Origin: UBA8914 sp034002905
Lineage (GTDB): Bacteria > Pseudomonadota > Alphaproteobacteria > UBA9219
Direction of reading: 5' to 3'
Assembly: GCA_034002905.1 (NCBI GenBank)
Contig: JAVEZQ010000001.1
Coordinates: 186,001-250,000, forward strand
Length of the DNA stretch: 64,000 bases
The notes under the pieces were generated by a model. The model had not been told where the DNA came from and did no database searches. It worked only from the letters and a program-made list of their open reading frames with translations. Shown in pieces: positions 48,122 to 57,990 of the stretch (position 1 is its first letter; each line of letters opens with the position of its first letter). The translations under genes and the position numbers were made by a program.

Positions 48122-51100
48122 TTATGCCGCTTGAACTTCTTTCATGGCTTGAGCCGCGACCTGAAGATCAACCTTTTCTCCATCGCGCAAGGCAATCGCG
48201 TTTGTCAGATCGACGGAGACGAGTTGCGAGACGCCTTTTTCGCTCATCGTCACGCCAAAGAGGCGATCCATATGCGCCATCGTCAAACGTTGGTGGGTGA
48301 TGATGAGGAAGCGTGTGCCGGTTTCGCGTCCGATCCCTTGCACCAGCTCGCAGAAGCGACCGATATTGCTTTCGTCCAGTGCGGCTTCGGCTTCGTCGAG
48401 CACGCAGATGGGTGAAGGGTTCGTCTGGAACACCGCAAAGAGCAGGGCCAGCGCTGTAAGAGTTCTCTCACCGCCTGACAGGAGTGACAGGATCTGCTGT
48501 TTCTTGCCCGGAGGGGCCGCGTAGATCTCAAGGCCCGCTTCCATCGGATCTTCATTGTCGATCAATTCGAGCGAGGCTTTGCCGCCACCAAATAGCTTGG
48601 TGAAAAGCGTTTGGAATCGTTCATTGACGAGCGAGAAGGCATTGTTCAGGCGTTCGCGTGCTTCGCGGTTGAGCTGACCGATCCCTTGACGCAGCTTGGC
48701 AATCGCCGCGACAAGATCGTCTTTTTCGGATACCAGTTTGTCGATCTCGCCTTGCGTGGTTTCGGCTTCGACTTCGGCACGCAGATTGACAGGGCCCATA
48801 TTGTCGCGTTCGCGGACATAGCGTCCCAAAAGCTGTTCCAGCTCGAACACGGACGGCAGGTTATCGCCATCGCCGAATTCGGCGATATCGCGCAGATTTT
48901 CCGGCTCGCAATTCAACTTTTCCATCATGCGTTCGCGCAACGTGACGAAATGCTCCTGCGTCGCGGCAACAGACGCTTCGGCGCGGACACGATCTTCGCG
49001 CGCATACGCAAGGGCCGCTTCATCTTGCTTCATCTGGTGTTCGGCAACGGAAAGCTTTTGCTCGGTCGTGATCAAGATGTCGGCGGCTTCACGGCGTTTA
49101 TCCTCGGCGGTAGAAAGTTCGCTCATCAGCGTGTTGCGCTTGGCATCCAATTCGGCGGGGCGAGCACGCAATCCTTCGATTTCAGCTTTCAGACCTTCGA
49201 TGCGTTCCATGAGGGAGAGGCTTTGTGCTTCGGCGCCCGTCATGCGGTTTTTCCAAGCTGTCACTTCGTTTTCGATGCTGGCTTTGCGTCGAACAGCCAT
49301 TTCTTTTTCGCGAAGCATGCGTTCATGCGCGCTTTGCTTTTCGGCTTTGCGACCACGCGCCTCGGCTAGTTCAAGACGCCGCGCTGTGGCGTTATCGCGC
49401 AATTCGGGAATATTGGGCAGGGACGCGCGTTCGCTTTCGATTTCCATTGCGCGGGATTGCACCACATTCATGTCTTCGATGATCTGGGCAAGGCTGTCGG
49501 AAAGCGCCGTCATCTTGGCCGTCGCCGCGCTGTCTTCGCGCTCCTGTTTGGCATAGTGCGCGCGCGCGTCATTGAGCGCTGCAAAAGCGTTTTGTAAATG
49601 CTGGCGCGTTTGGCTGTCCAGCTCCTGACATTGGGTCAGGATGGCGGTTGCTTCCAAAAGCGCAGTCGACGCAAGCGTGCTCTGGGCCAACGCGTGCGAG
49701 ATTTGATCTTGCAGTGCTGCGAGACGGTTGCGCTGTTGTAGGCGCATGGCCGAAGACGTCTTGGCCTCAGGTGAAAGCGTAAAGCCGTCCCAGCGCCAAG
49801 CCCACCCATCGCGGCTGACGAGGATTTGACCCGGCTGAAGCTTGCCGGCAATCGCTTCACCTGCTTCGCGTGTGTCGGTCAGGCCAATTTGCGAAAGGCT
49901 GCGGCGCAAGGCAGGCGGCGCTTGAACAAACTGAGACAAAGGCGTCGCCCCGTCGGGAAGCATATAGGATGTGTCAAGCGGCCCCATATCGCGCCAATAC
50001 ATGGTTGACGCTGTGTCCAGCGATGCCGTGAGCGCTTCGCCAAGGGCAACCGCAAGCGCATTTTCAAGGCCGGGCGTGACTGTGATTAAATCGATGATTT
50101 GGTCGTCTTCTTCATGACCTTGTGAAAGAAGTTTTTCAATTGCATCCGACTCGGCGCGCAATTTGGTGAGGGCACTTTCACGTTCTTGAGCAATGGAGCG
50201 CGCTGCATTTTGCGCCTCTTGCGCATCGTTACGAGCCTGTTCAGCCTGTTGGGCCTGTTCCTTGCGACGTTCTAGTTCTTTCTCACAAGCCTCAACCATG
50301 GAAGCGGCAAGGGACAGATCCGGACGCGCAGCGATTTCCTGTGCAAGCTGGGCTTTTTGTGCGTCAATCTCGGTACGTCGTTGTGTCAGGGTCGCTTGAC
50401 GCGTCATCAGGGTGTTGAGTTCGCGCTGTAGCGCCGTTTCTTTCGCCTCGGCTGTTGCAGTCGCTTCCATTAATTCGCTCAGCGACAAGTCAAGCGTTTC
50501 GACTTCTTGTGTCAAGGTGGCAAGGGCGCTTGTCACCGCAGGGATCTGCGCATCGATCTCTTGTGTTTTGGTGGTCAGGTCTTTTTGTTCCTGAGCCAGC
50601 GTCTCAATCGCACGGATGCCGTCATGACGATGGGCTTGCTCACGTTCATAGTCGCCTTGCGTTTGCGACAGGCGTGCGTCACAGGCTTTGATCTGGTTTT
50701 CAATCTGCTGCGCTTCGTTGTCGATTTGCTCGCGAGCAAGGGTGAGTTTCTGTACGAGCGCGGCGGCGGCGGCTTCGGCCCTGCGCAGGTCGGGCAGCTC
50801 GGCGGCAATTTCCGTGCGCTGTGTTGTGATTTGCGTGACGACGCTTGTCAGCTCCGTGACCGTCTTTTGTGCCCGATCGAGGGCATCTTTGGCCTTTTCG
50901 GATTCAGCTTCGGCCTCAACCCAGCGGAGATGGAGAAGCGCAGCTTCCGTCTTGCGGATATGCTCCGCCAGATTGCGATAGCGCGATGCCTGTTTGACCT
51001 GTTGCTTCAGGCTGCGCAGCTGTGTGTCGAGTGTATGCAGGACATCATCGACGCGCGTTAGGTTTGTTTCGGCGGCCTTGAGTTTGAGCTCGGCCTCATG

Positions 51101-51631
51101 ACGGCGGGCCTGAAGGCCGGCGGTGCCGGAGGCTTCTTCAAGAATCTGGCGGCGATCTTTGGGTTTTGCGCGGATGAGGGCGTCAATCTGGCCTTGTCCG
51201 ACAACGCTTGTCGAATGTGCGCCTGTTGATTGGTCGGCAAAAAGGATCTGCACGTCTTTTTGACGAACGGGACGTCCATTGATGCGATAATCAGAGCCGC
51301 CGCCACGCTCGATCTTGCGCGTGACCAGCAATTCATCGTCATGATTAAACTCGGCTGTGGCGCGACGTTCGCTGTTGTCCAGTTCAAGCGCAACTTCGGC
51401 GAAGTTGCGCGCAGGACGCGTCGCCGTTCCCGCAAAAATCACGTCGTCCATGCCTGCGCCGCGCATGCGCTTGGCCGAGGTTTCCCCCATGATCCAGCGT
51501 AAGGCTTCCACAAGATTGGATTTGCCGCACCCGTTGGGTCCGACGATGCCGGTCAGACCCTCCTGAATGATGAGATCCGTTGGATCGACAAACGACTTAA
51601 AACCCTGAAGACGAAGACGAGAAAAGTGCAA
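48122..51631 (-). CDS. smc: Chromosome segregation protein SMC
   Basis: A 1169-residue SMC ATPase: Walker A GPNGCGKS at about 31-38, a long coiled coil (about 170-500), a hinge around 510-650, the returning coiled coil, ABC signature LLSGGERTLTALALLFA and Walker B PICVLDEAEAALDE near the end. With ScpA and ScpB it condenses and separates chromosomes. The start codon appears to be TTG, with GGAG eight bases upstream. The smc/dsbA/DUF721/mutY order is common in Alphaproteobacteria. Confidence 0.95.
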   Translation of the reverse strand: MHFSRLRLQGFKSFVDPTDLIIQEGLTGIVGPNGCGKSNLVEALRWIMGETSAKRMRGAGMDDVIFAGTATRPARNFAEVALELDNSERRATAEFNHDDELLVTRKIERGGGSDYRINGRPVRQKDVQILFADQSTGAHSTSVVGQGQIDALIRAKPKDRRQILEEASGTAGLQARRHEAELKLKAAETNLTRVDDVLHTLDTQLRSLKQQVKQASRYRNLAEHIRKTEAALLHLRWVEAEAESEKAKDALDRAQKTVTELTSVVTQITTQRTEIAAELPDLRRAEAAAAALVQKLTLAREQIDNEAQQIENQIKACDARLSQTQGDYEREQAHRHDGIRAIETLAQEQKDLTTKTQEIDAQIPAVTSALATLTQEVETLDLSLSELMEATATAEAKETALQRELNTLMTRQATLTQRRTEIDAQKAQLAQEIAARPDLSLAASMVEACEKELERRKEQAQQAEQARNDAQEAQNAARSIAQERESALTKLRAESDAIEKLLSQGHEEDDQIIDLITVTPGLENALAVALGEALTASLDTASTMYWRDMGPLDTSYMLPDGATPLSQFVQAPPALRRSLSQIGLTDTREAGEAIAGKLQPGQILVSRDGWAWRWDGFTLSPEAKTSSAMRLQQRNRLAALQDQISHALAQSTLASTALLEATAILTQCQELDSQTRQHLQNAFAALNDARAHYAKQEREDSAATAKMTALSDSLAQIIEDMNVVQSRAMEIESERASLPNIPELRDNATARRLELAEARGRKAEKQSAHERMLREKEMAVRRKASIENEVTAWKNRMTGAEAQSLSLMERIEGLKAEIEGLRARPAELDAKRNTLMSELSTAEDKRREAADILITTEQKLSVAEHQMKQDEAALAYAREDRVRAEASVAATQEHFVTLRERMMEKLNCEPENLRDIAEFGDGDNLPSVFELEQLLGRYVRERDNMGPVNLRAEVEAETTQGEIDKLVSEKDDLVAAIAKLRQGIGQLNREARERLNNAFSLVNERFQTLFTKLFGGGKASLELIDNEDPMEAGLEIYAAPPGKKQQILSLLSGGERTLTALALLFAVFQTNPSPICVLDEAEAALDESNIGRFCELVQGIGRETGTRFLIITHQRLTMAHMDRLFGVTMSEKGVSQLVSVDLTNAIALRDGEKVDLQVAAQAMKEVQAA

Positions 51632-51679
51632 AGGACGACTCCAAACTTGTCAAAATGATAGGCAGTTATTGACCCTGTG

Positions 51680-52309
51680 TTACTTCTTTTTTGCGGCCAG
51701 ATGACGTTCAATCATCGCTGAAAACTCGGCAAAGGATTGATGCCCCAAAACTATATCTGCGCCTTTGTTGATGACAAAGGTTGGCGTTGCTTTGATGTCC
51801 AAGGTCTCAATCGCCTTTGTGCGTTCGGCAACGATAGCATCCATCATGGCTGTATCTTCGATGCAAACCTTGGCTTTTTCAGCGGGAAGGCCCGCCATTT
51901 GAGCATATTGCTGCAATGTTGCTTCGTGGTTTGTTGAGCGAATCCATGTGTCAAAATTGTTGGACAGAATTTTCAGGAAGGAGAAATAGGAGTCTTTGGG
52001 CATGCATTGCGCCAAAGCCGATGCTTTGAGGCCAACGCCATCTAAGGGGAAGTCATGGTAGATCCAGCGAACCTTGCCTGTATTGATATATTTCTCCTCA
52101 ATTTTGGGAAAGACTTTGCTGTTAAAGACCGTGCAGTGGGAGCAGGTGAAGCTTGCATATTCTTCGATGAGCACAGGTGCATCAGCTTTGCCCAAGGCCC
52201 TTTCGGGAAGTGTGACTTTTTCTTCTTTTGCCAATGACGGTAGAGCTGCACCGACAAGGAGGACCAGCGTAAGGCAGAATGCGGAAAGGGTCCGTGGTTT
52301 CATCATCAT
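51680..52309 (-). CDS. DsbA family thiol:disulfide protein
   Basis: A 209-residue periplasmic thioredoxin-fold protein. The signal peptide is LSAFCLTLVLLVGAALPSLAK, the active site CSHC (in YASFTCSHCTVF) is at about residue 52, and the cis-Pro loop is IKATPTFVI. It resembles the DsbA/BdbD (Thioredoxin_4) group and probably oxidises or isomerises disulfides of exported proteins. GAGGCAATAAA precedes the chosen ATG. It lies just upstream of smc on the same strand. Confidence 0.9.
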   Translation of the reverse strand: MMMKPRTLSAFCLTLVLLVGAALPSLAKEEKVTLPERALGKADAPVLIEEYASFTCSHCTVFNSKVFPKIEEKYINTGKVRWIYHDFPLDGVGLKASALAQCMPKDSYFSFLKILSNNFDTWIRSTNHEATLQQYAQMAGLPAEKAKVCIEDTAMMDAIVAERTKAIETLDIKATPTFVINKGADIVLGHQSFAEFSAMIERHLAAKKK

Positions 52310-52439
52310 TTTATTGCCTCGAATCAAGAAGTTGGCAGTATAGGCGGAAAGGGGCCTCTAACTCAAGAAAACCATATGGTTTCGGCCAATTTGGTTCCTT
52401 TTTGGGGCCAAAAGACGGAAGAGGACGGCTTGCCTATGG

Positions 52440-52940
52440 TTAATTAGAATGCTCACGTAAAACAGATTCGCCCAATCGTTCAAGAGCCTCTCTTAACTCA
52501 TTGTTATCAATATCTTTTAATTGCTCTTTGAGAAGGCTCTTTTCCCTGTCGGTCAGAGTTTTCTCTTGGGCCGGAGGCGGGGGCGGGACCGAAGCTTTCT
52601 CGTAGTAAGAGTCAAATTGGAGAGTCGCTATAGCGGGATAGCCGAAGAAAGCATTGATTCGTTGAAGCATTTGGGGAATGAGGAAGCTGAATTCCATACG
52701 CAGCCCATGGGGAAGCCGGATCAACAGCGTGCCACCTGTTTGCTTGTGTCTGGCCCAGTTCTCGCCAGCCTTCTTGCCCTTGGGAAAGGAGATTTTGACA
52801 GGCTTTGTCTTTTGCGCATAGTCTGCGCCAACAATTTCGCTCCAATGCTCGATCAGGGTTGCATAAAGCGCCCATTCTTTGCCTACAGCCGTTCGAGCAA
52901 CAGAATCGATGGACGAGGCAAGGGGGCGTGGCAGTTTCAT
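52440..52940 (-). CDS. DciA-like DUF721 protein
   Basis: A 166-residue protein of the DUF721/DciA family. It has WALYATLIEHWSEIVGADYAQKTKPVKISFP near the N-terminus, then GGTLLIRLPHGLRMEFSFLIPQMLQRINAFFGYPAIATLQF. DciA proteins help load the replicative helicase DnaB in bacteria without DnaC, so the role is replication initiation. Its ATG overlaps the mutY ATG on the other strand (CATG), which is unusual and could mean one start is misplaced. Confidence 0.8.
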   Translation of the reverse strand: MKLPRPLASSIDSVARTAVGKEWALYATLIEHWSEIVGADYAQKTKPVKISFPKGKKAGENWARHKQTGGTLLIRLPHGLRMEFSFLIPQMLQRINAFFGYPAIATLQFDSYYEKASVPPPPPAQEKTLTDREKSLLKEQLKDIDNNELREALERLGESVLREHSN

Positions 52941-54030
52941 GAGGCGCAGTCTGACTAAAAATCTGCAAAAAGACAAGGTAAAGACAGCACTGCCTCAACC
53001 AAAGTCCAAGGACTTGCTGGTTTGGTATGATGTGAACCGTCGGGAGATGCCTTGGCGCGCGCGGGCCGGGGAAAGGGCGAACCCCTATCATGTCTGGCTG
53101 TCCGAAATTATGTTGCAGCAGACGACTGTCGCCGCCGTGATTCCTTATTTCTTGAAGTTTATTCGCCGCTGGCCGACGCTTGAGGCTTTGGCTTCTGCGC
53201 CGATGGACGATATCAACCGCATGTGGGCGGGGCTTGGCTATTATCGCCGTGCAAGGGGATTGCATGACTGTGCGCAGGTTCTCGTTCGTGATTATAAGGC
53301 TACCTTTCCGCAAGAAGAAGTTTCTTTGCTCGCGCTGCCGGGGATCGGGCCTTATACGGCGGCGGCCATAGCCGCCATTGCTTTTGGCCAAAAAGCGAAC
53401 GTCGTGGACGGCAATGTCGAGCGCGTGATGGCGCGGCTTTATGCTGTGCGCACTCCCTTGCCCAAGGCCAAGAAGGAGTTAAAGACCCTTGCGGCTGCCC
53501 TTGTGCCTGCCCAGCGTTGTGGGGATTATGCCCAAGCGCTTATGGATTTGGGCGCAACCGTTTGCACCCCGCGCTCACCACAATGCGGCCTTTGTCCGTG
53601 GCGGAAATCCTGTAAAGCGCGAAGAGACGGGATCGCAGAGACATTGCCTGCGCGGGAAAAGAAAGCTGCTAAGCCCGTGCGTTACGGAATAGTTTTCGTG
53701 TTGAGTGACAAGGAAGGGCGAGTCCTTTTGACCAAGCGGCCGGATAAAGGGTTGCTTGCTGGAATGATGGGGCTGCCGGGGCCTGAATGGCAAGAAACGC
53801 CTTTGGATTGGCCGGCTATACGGCGACACGCCCCTGAAAAGGCCGAATGGAAGCTTTTGGAAGGGTCTATTCATCATACTTTTACCCATTTTGAGCTTCA
53901 ATTACGCGTTGCTTACGCAACCATTCGCCGCCCCCTTGAGGATCGCGGCGTTCTTTGGCAAGATTGCGCAAACGAAGCTTTGCCGAGTGTGATGCTCAAG
54001 GCTTTGCGGTTCGCCCGAAATGGAGTTTGA
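52939..54030 (+). CDS. mutY: A/G-specific adenine glycosylase MutY
   Basis: A 363-residue base-excision repair glycosylase removing A opposite 8-oxoG. It has VNRREMPWR, EIMLQQTTVAAVIPYF, the helix-hairpin-helix LPGIGPYTAAAI, catalytic Asp in VVDGNVERVMAR, and the four 4Fe-4S cysteines in CTPRSPQCGLCPWRKSC. A C-terminal Nudix-like domain follows (FVLSDKEGRVLLTKRP...GSIHHTFTHFEL) and recognises 8-oxoG. The start is uncertain: this ATG overlaps the divergent DUF721 start, and the conserved part begins about 30 residues later. Confidence 0.95.
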   Translation: MRRSLTKNLQKDKVKTALPQPKSKDLLVWYDVNRREMPWRARAGERANPYHVWLSEIMLQQTTVAAVIPYFLKFIRRWPTLEALASAPMDDINRMWAGLGYYRRARGLHDCAQVLVRDYKATFPQEEVSLLALPGIGPYTAAAIAAIAFGQKANVVDGNVERVMARLYAVRTPLPKAKKELKTLAAALVPAQRCGDYAQALMDLGATVCTPRSPQCGLCPWRKSCKARRDGIAETLPAREKKAAKPVRYGIVFVLSDKEGRVLLTKRPDKGLLAGMMGLPGPEWQETPLDWPAIRRHAPEKAEWKLLEGSIHHTFTHFELQLRVAYATIRRPLEDRGVLWQDCANEALPSVMLKALRFARNGV

Positions 54031-54035
54031 TCATT

Positions 54036-54941
54036 ATGAAAAAGTGTCTGGTTCGTTGCGTGATGTTTGCGCTTGTTGCGGTTATCGGTCTTGGTGCGGC
54101 AAGCTTTTTGATATCATCCGAGGCTCACGCGACAGAAAAAAAGTATGAAAATGATCTCATGATCCAGTTTGAACCGGAAGATCAACAAAAGGAGCGACGC
54201 AATAACCAACGCGTCGCGCAGCCATCGTTATTTGTTAAACCGACATTCGAAAACATTCTTGAAACCATGATCCGTTTTCGCGCCGTCGATTACAACGATG
54301 ATGCTCTGGTCGATATGTATGCCCGCACTCGAAATTGCAGTCTTTACCTCAAGTCATATGATAACGAATTCGAGTGGGAAAAGGTGCGCAACGAAATACG
54401 CAAAACATTGGAAGAAAAAGCACATTCACTTCCGGTTGGTTATACGTATGACACCACGATGCAGTTGGATCGTTATGATTTTAGAAGAGGAATATATCCA
54501 TTTCACGGCAAAGGGCGTTCGCTAGAGGCCAATACCTTTTCGATTGATTTGCAAAAAGAGGCTGAGTGTGGACGCGAAAAAAGCAGGCCTTACCCTACGA
54601 AAATCAAGTTTCTTTTGGCCGAACCCCTCAGTTTGGTCGGGCTTGAGCTCTCGGAAAAAGAGGGGCGTCTTTTGTTCGAGCGCATGGAAAAACTGGGAAA
54701 TAGAGACCATCTTATCTTCCCGCGATTTAAATTTCGTGTCCGTTTTGTCGCGACGCTGATTCCACGAAAAAAGATTATGGAAGAAATGCGTGAGATGAAA
54801 TGGAAGGGAATGCTGCTGGGCGATATTTCTGTTGCGCAGTCTGTTGAGGACAGCACAGCTATCATCGACGTTGATCTGGATTCGATCGATTATTACGAAG
54901 ATAAAGCGCGCACACGACTGATCTACACCTACTATCCGTAA
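54036..54941 (+). CDS. Exported hypothetical protein (DUF4852-like)
   Basis: A 301-residue protein with a signal peptide (VMFALVAVIGLGAASFLISSEAHA) and a mature domain reminiscent of DUF4852: FENILETMIRFRAVDYNDDALVDMYARTRNCSLYLKSYDNEFEWEKVRNEI. Two cysteines (RNCSLY, AECGRE) could pair in the periplasm. Its ATG lies 5 bases after the mutY stop, so it may ride on the mutY transcript. The family name is from memory; function unknown. Confidence 0.6.
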   Translation: MKKCLVRCVMFALVAVIGLGAASFLISSEAHATEKKYENDLMIQFEPEDQQKERRNNQRVAQPSLFVKPTFENILETMIRFRAVDYNDDALVDMYARTRNCSLYLKSYDNEFEWEKVRNEIRKTLEEKAHSLPVGYTYDTTMQLDRYDFRRGIYPFHGKGRSLEANTFSIDLQKEAECGREKSRPYPTKIKFLLAEPLSLVGLELSEKEGRLLFERMEKLGNRDHLIFPRFKFRVRFVATLIPRKKIMEEMREMKWKGMLLGDISVAQSVEDSTAIIDVDLDSIDYYEDKARTRLIYTYYP

Positions 54942-54952
54942 GGCATTTTGTC

Positions 54953-56143
54953 CTAAGAGGTTGTGCGGGGAGACGTCGACGGTTTGGCTCCTTCTTTCGT
55001 GAGAAATGATTTGATCTTGTTTTTCTGGATGGTCAACGCAAGCTCGCCTTTCTTGAGCGCGAGCGCCGTTTGTCCAAACAATTCCAATCGCCAACCGCGC
55101 AGCGTTTTGATGTCCGGTTCTTCTTCTGCGGCTAGGCGCTCGAGATCGTCACTTGTCGCAATCAGGCGCGGCGCAACATCATTTTGTTCGGCGACTTGAT
55201 AGAGCAAGACCTTAAGAAGCTCCAAGACTGCACCTGTTCCGCGAGGATTGCGTTTTTTTGCCTGATCGGGGGGGCATTCCTCGGCGGGAGTTTCCATGCC
55301 TCGCTGGATTGCTTCAAGCAGGGCCGTGCCGTGCCGTCCCTCGGCAAAGCCAGAGCCAAGGCCGCGAATGCGTGTGAGGGCTTCGGTCGTTTGTGGCGCG
55401 TGGCTGGCAATTTCCAGTAAAGGATCGTCCTTGATAATGCGCGAGCGCGGCACATTGTTGTGCTGGGCTTCTATCTCGCGCCACGCCACAATCTCGCGCA
55501 AGATCGCGCGATGGCGTGGCTTGCTGGAACGAAGCTTGAGCTTGCGCCACATATCATAGGGATCAACCTGATAGGTCGAAAGGCTGGACAGAACGTCCAT
55601 TTCTTCGTCAACCCAGTGGGTTCTGCCTGCTGTTTCCGTTTTTTCTTTCAGTTTTTCGTAGACGATGCGCAAATGGGTGACATCGGCGAGCGCATATTCG
55701 AGCTGTCGTTCGGATAAAGGACGTAGAGACCAATCCGTAAAGCGGCTGGATTTGTCGATCTTGGCCTTGGCCAAAGTTGTGGCCAGTGTTTCATAGCTTG
55801 CGGCTTCGCCAAAGCCGCAAACCATCGCAGCCACTTGTGTATCGTAAATGGGGCAGGGTACTTTGCCTGTCAGATTGACGAAGATTTCAACATCTTGTCG
55901 TGCGGCATGAAAAACTTTGAGAACCTTGGTGTTCGACAGAAGGTCAAACAAAGATGTTAAATCAATATCCGGCGCGAGAGGATCAATCGCGGCCGCTTGC
56001 TCGGCGCCAGCGATCTGCACGAGGCATAATTTAGCGTAATAGGTACGCTCGCGCATAAACTCGGTATCGATGGTGATATAGGGTTCTTTGGCAAGTTTGC
56101 GGCAGAAGGCAGCGCAGTCTTTGGTGGTTGTTATAAGTTCCAT
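54953..56143 (-). CDS. rnd: Ribonuclease D
   Basis: A 396-residue 3'-5' exoribonuclease. The DEDD residues are in YITIDTEFMRE, KVFHAARQDVEIF, CPIYDTQVAA and LEYALADVTHLRIVYEKL. An HRDC-like region follows (DPLLEIASHAPQTTEALTRIRGLG). It trims tRNA and other stable RNA 3' ends. I chose MELITTT because longer alternatives add only six unsupported residues. Convergent with the exported protein gene. Confidence 0.95.
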   Translation of the reverse strand: MELITTTKDCAAFCRKLAKEPYITIDTEFMRERTYYAKLCLVQIAGAEQAAAIDPLAPDIDLTSLFDLLSNTKVLKVFHAARQDVEIFVNLTGKVPCPIYDTQVAAMVCGFGEAASYETLATTLAKAKIDKSSRFTDWSLRPLSERQLEYALADVTHLRIVYEKLKEKTETAGRTHWVDEEMDVLSSLSTYQVDPYDMWRKLKLRSSKPRHRAILREIVAWREIEAQHNNVPRSRIIKDDPLLEIASHAPQTTEALTRIRGLGSGFAEGRHGTALLEAIQRGMETPAEECPPDQAKKRNPRGTGAVLELLKVLLYQVAEQNDVAPRLIATSDDLERLAAEEEPDIKTLRGWRLELFGQTALALKKGELALTIQKNKIKSFLTKEGAKPSTSPRTTS

Positions 56144-56157
56144 GGTTCTTCCATACG

Positions 56158-56190
56158 CCAAAGGCCGGTTGTTTGTAAACCGGCCTTTGG
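56158..56190. terminator. Strong hairpin between the 591-aa gene and rnd
   Basis: CCAAAGGCCGGTT and AACCGGCCTTTGG form a perfect 13-bp stem with a 7-base loop, 24 bases after the stop of the minus-strand 591-residue gene and just before rnd. No clean T-run follows on the minus strand, so termination may be partial or the stem may protect the mRNA end. Confidence 0.6.
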
Positions 56191-56214
56191 TTTAGCTTTG
56201 TTATGGTAGGCTAG

Positions 56215-57990
56215 TTATCCAAGCGTAACGACTTTGCGGATCGCGTATTTCCGTGCGTTGGGTATCTTGGCCTTAACTTCTTCATATAGTCCGGCAAGCT
56301 TCCCCTTTGATAAGGTTTTTAGGAGGCGGTTTGCTTGTTTGTTGTCTTCGCCAGCCATAAAGGCTTTGTAAATCGCGCCAGCCTTGTCGACCTTTACGCC
56401 GCCGGCACCGGTGTTTTCGAAATAGGCCGCATCGGCCCAAAGCTTTTTGGCCACATCTGTTTCAAGGAAGCAGGGTGTCCCATTGGCCACTTTTTTCATA
56501 GCCACATCAACAGGCTGACTCATCTCGGCATCAAGCCCCGCTTGCAGGCCTTTTTTGATAAGCTTGTAGGCAGCCTGTGCCGCTTTGTTGTCGCCCGTTT
56601 GGCTGAAATGTTGGCTCAGCGCAAAGGAGGCTTCTTTACAGGCCCACATCAGACGCATGGGGTCTTGGCTCTTCGCCGCGCGCGCCATCTCGCGCCGGAT
56701 ATTCTCAGGCACATGCGACAGCGTTTCCGGCGACACTTCGCCGGCAAAGAAACGCGGAACCTTGGGAAGTTTTACAGGTTCAACAGCAACATGTGTTGGC
56801 CTTACTTTGACGGGCTTTGTTGTCGGTTCGTGGGATGGCCGTGCCAGTGGATCATGGCTTTGCCCGGCATAAAGATCATATTCGGTCTTGCATTCGCCAA
56901 TCGGTGCTTCAGGTGCTGGCGTTGGTGTTGAGGCCATCGCCTGAGTTGGGGAGGAAGGTTCGACAACCTCAAGAGGCTTGATGGCAATCGTAGAGGCCTG
57001 ATCCTTCACAAACAAAGAACGGGTAAAGGTGAAAAGACTGGCCGTTTTTTCTTTTGCGCCTGCGACAAAGCTTTTGGCCAGACCGATCGACTCTTCAGAA
57101 GGCGTACAGGCTTTGACTGCCGCTTTGGCAAATCCGGAAAGCTTGGCGATGCCCTGCGCAACCTTTTCCTGAACGATCTGGTTTTCCATAAGATGTTCAA
57201 ACGTCTCGCGGGCGCCGATGGCGAAGAAGCCGCCCAGCGCACCAAAAGCAGCGCCCTTAAGCGCCGATTTAATAAGAAAGGTCTTGCGTTGCTTGCCGTT
57301 CATGGCGCGGAACTCGCCCCAGTTCTTGACGGTCTCGCGTGCAACGCCAGCAACGGCACCTGCTGTTGCGCCGATGGCAATGCCGGCTGCGATCACACCT
57401 ATGCTGCCGGGGGCCGTTGCAGCCGTCGCAACAAGGCCAAACTTGGCAATAATAGCGCGTGTACCCCATCCGGCAGCGGCACCAGCGGCAATAGACAATT
57501 TATTCGCCCAAGCATGGCTCACCATCGAACGAATCGTGATCCGCTTGGGACGAGGCGTCGCAAGTTCTTGATTATCGGCGGGGCGAATGCTTGCCATATT
57601 TTCCGCGATGGCTTTTTTCGTCTCTTCGGTCTGTATGCCTTCTTTAACAGGAACCCGCGTTACCTTATGAGCCTCCGCATCAGACACAGTCGCGTGACGA
57701 TCTGGAACAGCAAAGTTCGGCATCAACCCCAACATGGCAGGGCCGGGATCAAACGCCATAGGATCCGTAAAATAGGAAGCTTTGCCTGTTTCGGGCGGAA
57801 CTTCTAACGGTCCGTTGCCGTTAACGGGAATGGATCCAAATAAGCCTTCGTTGCCGGCAGGAGGAGTAAACGAGGCTGGCGCGGTGCGTTTTGCCTGTGA
57901 GCGCATGGCGGCGGAAGGCCTTCTCTTTGAAGGATCGCTCGCTTGGGAAAGGGCTTCATGAATCAAACGCGTGTCGATCGATCCCAACAT
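56215..57990 (-). CDS. Large hypothetical protein with glycine-zipper membrane segments
   Basis: A 591-residue protein that I do not recognise. Residues about 165-260 hold Ala/Gly-rich segments (LSIAAGAAAGWGTRAIIAKFGLVATAATAPGS, then IGVIAAGIAIGATAGAVAG, then ALKGAAFGALGGFFAIGA) that look like glycine-zipper membrane-inserting helices. A Pro/Thr/Lys-rich linker and a helical C-terminal domain follow. There is no signal peptide. AACAGGAGGG precedes the chosen ATG. It could be a secreted effector or a membrane-remodelling protein. Function unknown. Confidence 0.6.
   Translation of the reverse strand: MLGSIDTRLIHEALSQASDPSKRRPSAAMRSQAKRTAPASFTPPAGNEGLFGSIPVNGNGPLEVPPETGKASYFTDPMAFDPGPAMLGLMPNFAVPDRHATVSDAEAHKVTRVPVKEGIQTEETKKAIAENMASIRPADNQELATPRPKRITIRSMVSHAWANKLSIAAGAAAGWGTRAIIAKFGLVATAATAPGSIGVIAAGIAIGATAGAVAGVARETVKNWGEFRAMNGKQRKTFLIKSALKGAAFGALGGFFAIGARETFEHLMENQIVQEKVAQGIAKLSGFAKAAVKACTPSEESIGLAKSFVAGAKEKTASLFTFTRSLFVKDQASTIAIKPLEVVEPSSPTQAMASTPTPAPEAPIGECKTEYDLYAGQSHDPLARPSHEPTTKPVKVRPTHVAVEPVKLPKVPRFFAGEVSPETLSHVPENIRREMARAAKSQDPMRLMWACKEASFALSQHFSQTGDNKAAQAAYKLIKKGLQAGLDAEMSQPVDVAMKKVANGTPCFLETDVAKKLWADAAYFENTGAGGVKVDKAGAIYKAFMAGEDNKQANRLLKTLSKGKLAGLYEEVKAKIPNARKYAIRKVVTLG

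Noticed and set aside
48611..49369. 252-codon plus-strand frame opposite smc
   Set aside because: Phe-rich shadow of SMC coiled-coil codons.
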